From: Sinohyriopsis cumingii
Lineage: Eukaryota; Mollusca; Bivalvia; Unionida; Unionidae
Length of the DNA stretch: 64,000 nt
Reading direction: 5' to 3'
Assembly (NCBI GenBank): GCA_028554795.2
Contig: CM068826.1
Location: 105,872,602 to 105,936,601 of the forward strand
The notes below the pieces were generated by a model. The model saw only the letters and a program-made list of their open reading frames with translations. It was not told where the DNA came from and did no database searches. Position 1 is the first letter of the stretch, and every line of letters starts with the position of its first letter. Made by a program: the position numbers and the translations under genes. Shown in pieces: positions 47,601-59,104 of the stretch.

Positions 47601-50600
47601 ATAAAAGTCAAGATACTTGCTATATCTGTCAGAAGAAAGGGTATTGGTCTTCAGAGTGTCCAGGCCGTCAAAAAAGCAAAACAGGGGTTAAAAAAGACAA
47701 AAGTCAAGATACCTGTTATGATTGTCAAGAAAAAAGACATTGGTCTCCAGATTGCCCTAAGAAACAAGAGGAGTCAGAAGAAGAGAGGGATTCTTCAGAG
47801 GAAGAAGAAGAGGAAGAAGAAGAGAAAGAAAGCAGACAGGTGAAGAAAAAGAAACAGAAGAAAAAAAGAAGAAGGGAAGAAAGTGAGGAGGAAGAGGAGG
47901 AAAAGAATGTGACTGTGAAGAAATTTAGAAAACAGAGAGAGTGAACAATGAGACAGAAGAAGTGTATGAAATTTTTAATGATGTTACGTTGTGAATTGTG
48001 AATTGAATTGTAAAATTTGTACCAGAATAGAAAGTCTATAAAACGTAAGTGTCTTTGGGTTTTGATTTTAAAATAAGAACCTACACTCACGCACACTCAT
48101 ATACAGACACGTACTACCGGGTAAAATGTTTTTTTTTTTTTTTTTTTGAGTTATTGGCAATTGAAAGTCTATCTCTTTTCGAGAGACGTGGGTGGCCCTG
48201 AAAAGGGCCTTTTTTGGTGCAGGGGTGAGTTTAAACAATCAACTTTAACTGTTTTAAGCCTTTGCCACGGCCAAGGCCTACTTCTGGACTGCGTACTGTT
48301 GATGATGATGATGATGATTTGGTTGAAATCACTAAGAGTGGTACCGTAGGCTTAGTCACAGGGTGGAGTGTTTAGCTCGGGAAGGTCGTATTCTCTTCGG
48401 TCGTAATAAAGAAGTCTGATACATTTGTTTCAGACTTCTTAACTCCACTAAAATGTCTAACAGTACCGTGACGGTTTGACTTTCACCCTCTTGTTTCTTT
48501 GCTGCTTCTTCTTCTTCTTCTTCTTTTTCTTACCTCTTCTTCTTGCTGCTGTTGCTGTAGGAGAAAAGCTTGTTCTGCTTCCTTTTGCTGCTGTATAAAT
48601 TTCTCCAATTCTTCTTTCTGTCTCTGTCTAAAATTCTCCACGTGTGGTAATGAAGGAGAAGGTGACGAAGGTTCTGGAACAAATTCTTGCGAGGTAAGAA
48701 AATCCACATAATCCCAATTCACCTCTTCTGAAAGTAAGTCCGGGTTCCTTTGGGTAGTCTCCACCGTCGGTGCACCCCAATTTATCGTTTTCTGAGTTTC
48801 CGTCATGTTGAAAAACTGTCGCGTAGATTGACTGCGCACAGGCGCTAGCGAATCTATATAGACCACATGACGTCACAGACTGGTCTCTTCGGATTGGACG
48901 TGGGCTGATTGAATTTTGTAACGCGTGTTTGGATTGGTCAACGAACTCAATCCGTTTCAATCCTTCCTCTCCCTATAAATAAGTGCAGTTCACTGCATTC
49001 CTTCACCTATTTTCGGCACCCCAACATGTGGACCGACGTACAATCTTCCACGCTTGTGTCTTCGATGATGTTCCGGACGGACATACCAATGTATACCCGA
49101 TCCAACTGGACAGTTATCCACAGGACAGACACCAGCCTGTGGATGCAAAGAATCTATGTGGAGCGTCAAGGATGCCTCAAAAGAGTGTTAATCTATGGTC
49201 CTACAGTTAGGCGCAGCCTAAGGACATGAAGAAGACCAATGCGGTGCCCTTTATGTTAATATACCTTAATATTAACATAAACCCAAAGGCCATTTTCAGG
49301 GCTACTCCAATATCTCGAAAAGATCTTGACTTTCATTGCCTACCCCCCCCCCTTTTTTTTAAAAACAAAAATAGAGACCCCTTCCTGTTTCAATTTTCAC
49401 CTGTTCCATTTTCATAGATTCATCAGGTCGGGACCCTATTAAAATAGGGTCCCGACCCTGTTCCATTTTCCCTTGAGGCTCAATAGGCCCAAGATTATTA
49501 TTTTTTTTTTTTTTTTGGCCTATGTTAAATTCCCTTGAGGCTCAACTTGCCCACGATTTTTTCCTATGTTAAATTCCCTTGAGGCTATAACAGCCCAGAG
49601 GTTTCCGTAATGTTAAATTTCCCATTGAGGCTATAATAGCCCAGTGTGTTTATTAATGCTAATTCCCACTGAGGCTAATCTAACCCCATATACTACTCAT
49701 AATATTCACATTGTTTTAAATCGTGTCTATACTTCTGCCGGATATAAGCGAGTTATTACGTAATGTCGATTGCAATGAAAGTAAGGGTGATTATATCATG
49801 CTTAAACCCGCAAAATTTTAAATAGTTATTATTTCCACATTTTTATTCACCTAAAATTTACATAAAAAATATAAAAAAATTATCTATAAATATTAAGGGG
49901 AATTGTTATGAGTATTCTTTGCTAATGAGTAGGCGGAACGGTCTCTGTTCAGTTACCTTGATAACTATTCTTTGTGATATCCAACTTGCTTGAGAAGCAG
50001 GTCTGACCTGATAGATGGTACCGTTGTTTATGTCTATGTCAAAGAAACCACCAGATGTGTCTAAAGAAAGTAATATAATCATGTCAGAAGTTATAACGAA
50101 TGTAAATCCATGCGAAGAATCTTAGTTTGGGTTGAATTTTCGTTCTCTCTAATACTTTTTGCGATTAATTGCTATGCTATTGGATAAAACATATATTTGG
50201 TGTGACCAACATTTTTAGCAGAAATAAATTGCAGACCTTCAGTGATTACACTATTGCTGGTACAAAGTAGTCCTGAAACGGTTAATAAATTTCTTATCTG
50301 TATTAAGTTAAATGAACCGTTACCTGTTAATCGTAGTCCTAAAGAGATAATGAACATAGTTAGAACTAGCAAGAATTACAGTGTGATCAAAATTTGCTAG
50401 CGTATAAAATTTGCATGTTACACTGGCAGACGCAAATATAGTTCCCTCTTCTTTCTGCAGGAGGTCAATGTATAAATTCTACATTTAATTGTCTTGTTTT
50501 ATTATCCGCCACTTCATACAGTTATCTGTATCAATCAGGCCGATTGTCCTTATCACATCAACGCTAAGTGTTCAGTCTTGTGTATTGCTGACGTTTAAAC

Positions 50601-53600
50601 GACTTTGACGCAAAACGACAGGACACCAGAACAATGTTGATCAGAATACGAATATATTACATTTTGGACTATGTGTTACAAGGTTATGGTTCACGTTTAA
50701 AGCTTGTTTTTTTTTTTTTTTAAAGAAAAGGCTTGTCATGAAGCTGATTCACATATTCAGTCTGTTTATCCAACTGTGTAATAAATATGCTTGGTATAAC
50801 ATGTTGAGAGGGGGATGTTAGGTTTACCAGTAACCTCATTTTGCAACCTGTTACCACTAATACTTATCAGGGCAAACATTACATCCCTAGCAAAAATAAC
50901 ACAGTATTCTCTTTAGTAGCACATGTCTAAGAAATATTTTTAAACATATCTTTCCATGAGTCCGGACAGACCAAAGTCGTAAATACAAAATCACGAAACG
51001 AAATGATAACAAGTTTAAACAAGATATGTATTCACGTTTCTACACAATGGTCAACTATAGCACAGTCTCAGTTAATAATAGATGCAGATATGCAAAGATC
51101 CAATAAGTAATTAAGTACTCTTCGTGCTGATTGTCAAAAGTTAGTTTCATATTACAAAAATTTCTTACTCTCCCCCCGCCCCATTTCAAGTATTCAAGAC
51201 AGGCCCTAGGATGTGAGGGGCCCAAGGTAGCAGGCGATGAGCGGGGCCCCAAGCAAAAAAATTGCACCGCGAAGTGTATTTCCTGAAAGCGCGGGGCCCA
51301 AGGCGGTTGCCTCGTTCGCCTTGCCCCAGGACCGGGCCTGCAAATATTTTTCATTGCTGAATAAAATGAAATCCTCCTTGTATGTGATATAGAAGGGATC
51401 CACTTTGTGAGCTCTACTGGAATGAATTATTCCATAAACCAATACTTGTTAGCAAATTAACGCGGTTGCTAAAATGGCAATGTCTGCTGTCAGTATACAG
51501 AGGAAAATGGGAGGTGTATTAGTATCCTACCTTGGTAGAAGCTGTAGACGACTGGATGATTCATAGTATCAAGGTCTCGAGCCTTGATCACTGCAGGTTG
51601 AATATTCAACGCACCCTGTCAATGAAAAAGGAATACTTTGAAATAGACTAATCTTCATTTTTCTTTCTGGGGTAAAAAATAAGTTTCAGAGTATTGTTAT
51701 CAAACAATATAAAAATTACCATGGGTATCCAGATGAAATAATTGAAGTCTCAGATTTAAGACTTTACATCTAGCTTGCAATAAGGTACTTGCATATTGTT
51801 GTCTTTTTTCAAAAATTGCATTATAAGAACATTGTTTAGCATATTCATATTCTTATTATGCATATCCATTTGGATGGTGTGTTACAGTTAAATAAAATAT
51901 TAAGTGAGTACCACGTATGAAAGGTCTGTTACGGCGGTGTATTCTGGTACCAGACATGGTTTTTCACAGCCGGGATAAACAAACTCAGGTCCTTGGTCGT
52001 CCACGTCAATGACATTCACTTTTAAGGTGGCATAGGAAGTTCTGGCTTTCGTGTCAAAGGTATCCTAAACATAGAGAAATTGAAATTTTGGAAGAAAGTG
52101 TATTTTATAAGCAGACATATCATTATTGTTCAAAAATGCATTTATTTATTTATTTATATACTAGTAAATGATTTCAGAATGTGAAATGATTCATATATGC
52201 ATATATTTCGATAAAAATGATTTGAAAGGCATGGAATGGCAAGTTGAATTAGAAACAGTTTAATATTTTCGTGCATCAGATATTCTCGTCTTTATGACCT
52301 TTTCAGAACGTGTTGCTCTCACCTTTAGTTCATGGGTATCTCTCATAGCTTTTATTACTTCTACATGAATTATAATTTGAGTCTGTCGGAAAATAATTTT
52401 ATATTTCCTCTTAGTTTCTTTTCACTAGCATAAATATTCTAATATACAGCTGGCATATGTATAAGCAGTTTTATCTATAAATAGCGTCTTAAGGAGTACA
52501 CAATCAAAGTTAGGCAAAGACGGCAGATGTATGTGGAACATTGTGGACATTTTTAAAAGGAAAATAATAGACGTTTGATTGTTTTACTCTGATTGCTATT
52601 TACATAGCCATTTGTATTGTGTTCAAATTCTTTCCTCATTTATAATGTTGGGTGTCTACGGGTAGCTTACAAATACTACGATGTCCATTAATGTGCTAGT
52701 TGCTGTGTTGTAATGTAGCTTAAGCGTCCTATATAGCGCCAGAATTATAGATATATCTAGGATAAATATATGATGTTTTGGAGATGGGTTATCACTAAAA
52801 TGCACATTCTTCACGTGGTGGCAAGATTAAGTTGGTGGTAATAATTCGAATAATTTGTGTATTCTTTTGACCAAACTAAATTCAAAACATATTATTCCTA
52901 CAAATGGAGTATTTAAAGCCGAGGTCTATACAGTTTCAGACGTTTCTTTGCCTAATTATTGAGCTAGCGGCACTTCATTACCGGTGTACAACTTTTAAAT
53001 GACAAAGTCTTACCTTGACTGAAATATTGAGGTAGAAGTTTATGTTCTTCGACTCATAATCAAGGGATGAATTAAGTATTATTCGTCCTTGTATGGCATC
53101 ATCCAACTTAAATATTCCCATACCGTCAAACTAAAACAATAAATGGTAAATGCAGAAGAACTATTACTTCGGGCCAATGCAAATGAAAATAAAACAATAG
53201 TACAAAAATTAAGTGGCGATGCCTTTTAGCATATTAAATCTGTATAAACATTTTCAATGCAGCATTTAATCTAGTCTCTTAGAAAGAAAATCAAACAATT
53301 ACCATTCTTACGGAATTAAACATTCTTGCATATGACATAGTGAACAGTTTTCATCGTTGAATATTTATCACTGAAATCATCATGCTCTCAAAGCATAGAG
53401 ACAAAAATACAAAAGGAAGCTGCACAGTCCCTTTTAAGTTTCCGTGTCCATATTTTGCATATAAGCCAAATATTCTAAATTTTTATTATTATTATTATTA
53501 TTATTATTCACAATTTGGATGTCTGGATATTATGCTAAAGCTTGGGAGAATATTATTATATTTTACCAGGCGGATACTATGTGGATGAATTCCGAAGTTG

Positions 53601-56600
53601 AAAGTGGTCGACGTCTTGGGTCTGTCTTCATCTGATGCTTTGTCAAGAAGACTGTACACAAATGTTCCCACCGTCGTGTTCTGTAACAACAAGTTTCTCT
53701 CTTACAATTGACAAAAAAAAAAAAGGATTCCGTCCACATGTCTGATAAACTATAACAAACATCAATTCACTGTTGAATAATAATGTCGATGGCCCATTTT
53801 GAGTCATCACATAAGAATGGCCAAGTAAAAGATTCCGGTGGATTTAAATAGCTTGATCTGATATGTATACAACTAGTGATCCTTCTCGTCGAAGGCCAGA
53901 GGAACTTATAAATGCGACGGTTCCGTATCCATCGTCGGTCCTGCGTCTGGCCTCCTTTAACAAGTGTTAGTGATCGCTATTTCTCCTAAACTGGGTTATA
54001 AACTGTTACACGTAGTTTAATCCTTAGGTCTAAGGAATCTTATATACAAATGGTACCACTTAAAGATACAATTAACTGCCAAGGTGGCCATCTTGAAAAT
54101 CTTGTTCTAGAAATTTTTTAAGAAGGGATGGCTGTATGGACAAGGCGCATTACTCAGACACTTTCATGATATATAGATGGATATAAATTAATCAGGCGCG
54201 ACCTCATTTTGTGAATTTTGCTATCACCGCTCCTTCTGAACTACGGGCAGTAATGCTTTGGTTGCAGTGAAAACACGTTCAGCTGGTTGTAAATATAAAT
54301 CGTGAAAATCGGATCTCCAGTATTTGGGAAATTTTGTTATCATTATTTCTCCATATTGATGGTCATTTCGACATGGGAAAATAGGAAAACGAATTTTGGA
54401 TGATATGCGGCTAGTCCAAAATGAAATTAGAGCTGATGTGATATCCATATGGCTGGCATATAGAATGTCTTGTTATTGCTACATCCTCTGAAGGGAGGGT
54501 TATATTGGCTTATGGTTTCAGTGAAAGGCTTCTTGAAAATGGTACTAATCTGCACTCTAATATTGCCGCTACATTGGTCATCATGGAATTGTTTTTAACG
54601 CTACATATTCTGAAGTTAGGGTCATAATGACTTAATGTTTCTCTGAACACTTTTTGCAATATAAATTTGTCCCAGATGAAAAAGATAAATATATAAACCC
54701 CAACCTGGCGGTCAAACCGCCCATCTTGAAAATATCGTTATTGCAACTCATTCTGAAAAGCTTATTATATCATCATGGAAGGACCACTGGACATGTCTCA
54801 GATACTGTCAGAATATACAATCATGCAAGGTTTGATTTAAGTCAGCACTGTCTAATTGTTTGCTTGGTTTCGTTCACAAACTATCGTAATTTAAGTCATT
54901 GACCACTGAACGTGCACTAATCCAAAGTATTCGTTAGATACATGTACATCCAAATCAGATAAAATGTATTCATGTTGGCCGGAAACTTTATGTAAAATAA
55001 ATGTGGAATAGTATATAGTGTTTTGCTTTAAAATTACTTTTGTGGGTGCAATACCATAGGCTTGATGGCTAAGAAAATATATGCTGTATTTTGTGCAACA
55101 GTTTGGTTGAAAAAGCATGACGTTCTGTTGTCACAAAAAATTTGCAAACTTTTTTGGGATGGTGCAGTATCCTATGGTCTTGCTTTTATAATAAAAAAAA
55201 GGATTACGGAGCAATAATATGAAGCCTTAGGCCTATGTGTTTTTCTTACAAATTAGGGAGCAATAGCATCGGACCTTGCTTTTCTTGAATATAAAGGGAA
55301 AAATAGCGTATGGTTCGTGGCATGTTGTAAGAATCTTTTATTAGTTATGTTAGAGATTGTAATAATATCAACTGCAACATATAGCCAAAATAATGATTCA
55401 AATGAATTACAATATGAATTCATAAAAAAAAAACTATAAGGTGTGATACTGTTGAGTATTGTTAGGGACTGAATGCATTATGAAATACCTGCCAGTGTAC
55501 TAATATAGTTATCAAGTTTATATAATATTCTGCACCAAGCTGATTTTACTGACACATCAAAAGGTTCATTTTTATTATTAAATGGCATGACCACCAAGGA
55601 AAGTTTCACGAGTCTTGTATCTGATTTATGGATTTTGTAGGGTTTATGAGATATAATATTAATCAGAACATATCTCAAAATACTCCATTGATGGGAGGGT
55701 TTCTTACCTCTGTTATAGTTAGTTGTATTGGTATTGGTAATAATAGATCACATTCAGTATACTCAAGGAAGTTTCCTTACCTCTGTTATATTTAGGGGTC
55801 CGAGGACTGATAACTTTGGATCAAATTCGTTAACATCATTGATAATGACTCGGATGTGTTTATTTATCTGAAAGAAAAAAATGAGATATTTGTAGTAAAA
55901 TAAGCCCATCTTTCAACATGTTTCAATGCATTTGAAATTCATTGCAAAATATACTATTGGAATAAAACTTTTGAAGTACCTCAGGTCTCTGCAGACATTT
56001 ATAATTTTGTCCAATCAATTATGAAATAAATAATATTAGTAATGCCTGAGTAAATATTGAATTGACGTTCAATGATTGAATTCATTAATTTATTTAAATA
56101 ATTAAAAACTCAGTTTATGAAAGTTAAATGTGTTATTATTTGATTTGGTGTTCTTGTTCCTGTTACAAAAAATAAATCCTGCAAAAAGAATTATTCTTAT
56201 CGCTAAAATAAATTATCGAATGCTTCTGTTGTTATTAAATAAAATTTCCAAAATAGGCATAAAGTAAAAATATGTAGGTTTTACTTTATGTTTCAATCAA
56301 TTGTTGCTGGCATCATGATTACATTTTGGAACAGGTCATTACTTTTATATTGTTTATGGCCACGCTGTTTGCCATTTATTTTCAAAAATGGCGAGGAACT
56401 TGAGCTAGAACCATCGTAAGTATGTATATGTGAGGCATATAATATACAACAATCACACACACACACACACAGAGGGACACACACACACAAACACACACAC
56501 GACTGAGTTAAAAATCGTGATGTCAGATAAATAAATAAAATAATAAATAAAAACTTACAGGTACGCAAATGAAATCTATATATATCGTCTGGACTGCCTC

Positions 56601-59006
56601 GCCCTGTAAAATAGCAGGACATTTATTTAACAATACGGTTCAATTATGTTGACGTGAAGAAACATTTTATCAACTTATGAAAGAAAAACATAAATGGCTT
56701 GATATGGGAATGCTTATTGTTGTCTTATAAATCTTGCTTAACGTTTCTTTGTTAGTTCTGACGTATGAGGCATGGCGATAATATAATTTTTAGTTCACTT
56801 ATGTCTACTTTTTAAAAAAAAGTCCCTCAAATTTAGGTCGTCACCGGACATATTGCTTATTAATCTAATAGGGCAGGCCTCTGTTGAAGACTGCCATTTT
56901 GTTACAAACAGGATAAATACTCTCTCATTCTGTATGATTTGTCACTTCAACTCCAGTGCCAATTTTAGTCTCAATTTTGATTTATGTTGCAAAACATTTG
57001 AATTACTGTGTGGGGTTTTAATTCTAGGTTTTTAATTCTTAACCTAATTAAACCAATCAGGGAAACAGGTTAGAGAAAAATTTGTTGACCAAATCAAGCA
57101 AACATGGCATGAGTGTGCCTATTTGTTCGAATATATTTTGTCTATAGAATCTAATACATTTTATAAGATTTAATGTATCACCCATACTGTCAAGAGGTCT
57201 CTCTTGGTAATTGAGATACCTAAACCACAAACTCTCCATTTCAATATGGCCGTTCCTAAGGGTTCAGTCGATATGATATAGTTGTTTATTTAATTGTAAA
57301 TTTTTAAAACATGATATAAACAAACTGACACCAAAACATTACGTTACCAAACCAAACATTACCTGGTTATGTGGCTTTATTTAACAGAGATGATGCAAGA
57401 GTTAGCAAACAGATGACCATAGATTTAAATTTCGTCTTACACTTGTCTTACCCCCAGTTTATATTCGCTTGCCTGATTATTAGTTTGCCTTATTACAACT
57501 TGTGTTGCTTGTCTCCGTACATATTTGTATTGTGTTTTGTATTTTAGTCACACACAACAGTTAGGCGCCTCGACTTGAATCAAGTTTCAAGTTGCAGTGG
57601 TCTGTTGGTTTGTACAAATTTTCTTTATATGCTTCTCTGCTCATGTAATTAGGGTCGTAAAGCCATAGATTCTTGACCACTTTACTTCTATATTGAAAAA
57701 AATCATTACATATATAACAGTTTTGTCTTAAAACCCTAATGATTTATTAATTATAGTGCTTGGTCTTGCTGCAAGCCAGGGGTGCGGGTGAGGGCTGGCG
57801 CTGCCATAAAATGACTGTAGAACTATGTGCCTTGGTTAAGACATCCTTTTATCTATGTTGCCTTTCCAGAAAGACCCCACTTAAATACTGCCTGTCCGAA
57901 AAACGATTTCAACCCTTACCGCTCAACAGGGCAAGTCTAGAGCAGTTTGTCACACACTTATTATTCATTACATGGTCTGTTCCGAAAGAATCGAATTTGA
58001 GCGTTTGCAGTTCGATAATAGTTTAGTTTTGAGACTTGATCAATCAACAAAAGAGTCGAATTTGAGCGTTTGCAGTTCGATAATAGTTTAGTTTTGAGAC
58101 TTGATCAATCAACAAAGTCTTGTTAAATTTTGAGCGGTGAGTTCTGAAAGACCAGTATTTCTAACCCGTCAGGGATATTTCACCAATTACTTGACATTGC
58201 GAAATTATAAGCGGCAGGGTTCTTTAACAAATAGACGGATGAAAATAGAGAAAATAACAGGTTACAGACAGCTATATGTAATCCTACTTAAGCGACGTCG
58301 TAAGATTATAATGGAATGTTCGTCTCAGTGATTCTAAGCGTATTCTAGTATTGAAAAATGTGAATACTTTAATAAGCGCGACTCAGAAGTGCATTTTAAC
58401 TATAATATTCTCACATTTTAATGATATACTAAAAGTGGCTTTTTTAGTAGTAGTTCAGTATATCAGCCCCAAAGTCATTGTTAGGTATTTCAGATGTTCC
58501 ATCAGTATCAATCAGTATCAAGGTACCAGTCATATGTGGCGCTGCTGAATCAAAACTCTTGTTCTGATCATTTAATTCTAGCGTCTATGGGCGCTCTACA
58601 GATAGTATGTTCTACTGCGAGAATGACAAATGTAAGGTGAATTTGTTTGCATTTGCAACATGCATAGTGAAGTGAATGTTGGCATAGCTCTATGTTACTT
58701 TCATGTACTGCGACTAAACTTTCTTTGGATATTGAACTTGTGGAAATTGTACATCATCTAGATAGAAAGCAAACCAATATAGCTGCTCCCTTGTGTTTGA
58801 GAAATCAGCCTGAATTAGTCTAAAGTACATTATCTTTAGCAGTTATTCAAATAGGGAAAACTAATTTTACCAGACTAAACAGTGCCATTTTTTTAAAGTA
58901 CAATGAACGAATTACAGCATATATAAGAAGTACCAAAAAAAGTTATTTACTCATTTTCACAATTTTTTTATATTTTTAATTCCAGAACGTGAAAATGACC
59001 AAGCGA

Positions 59007-59104
<98 letters not shown>

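Larger units (their letters stand above)
27473..49697 (-). mobile_element. Polinton/Maverick (adintovirus-like) fossil, 22.2 kb
   Basis: A virus-like DNA element is bounded by ~415-bp terminal inverted repeats beginning AGTAGTATATGGGG, with a 6-bp target duplication. It has the full Polinton core: protein-primed polymerase B, retroviral-type integrase with chromodomain, packaging ATPase, adenovirus-type protease, major capsid and penton proteins, plus small virion-like proteins. It also has accessory genes: two BIR proteins, two F-box-like proteins, a CCHC protein, and several small coiled-coil or basic proteins near the ends. The core reads on the minus strand. The ends look whole, but several genes are broken, about ten breaks in all, so it is a fossil. 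The repeat arms are about 95% alike by eye, which suggests a fairly young insertion if the arms were not homogenised later. Confidence 0.96.

Noticed and set aside
48983-49210. Second frame over gene E as a separate gene
   Set aside because: It has no ATG before its conserved-looking part, so a normal eukaryotic start is missing; possible overlap coding is left to conservation tests.
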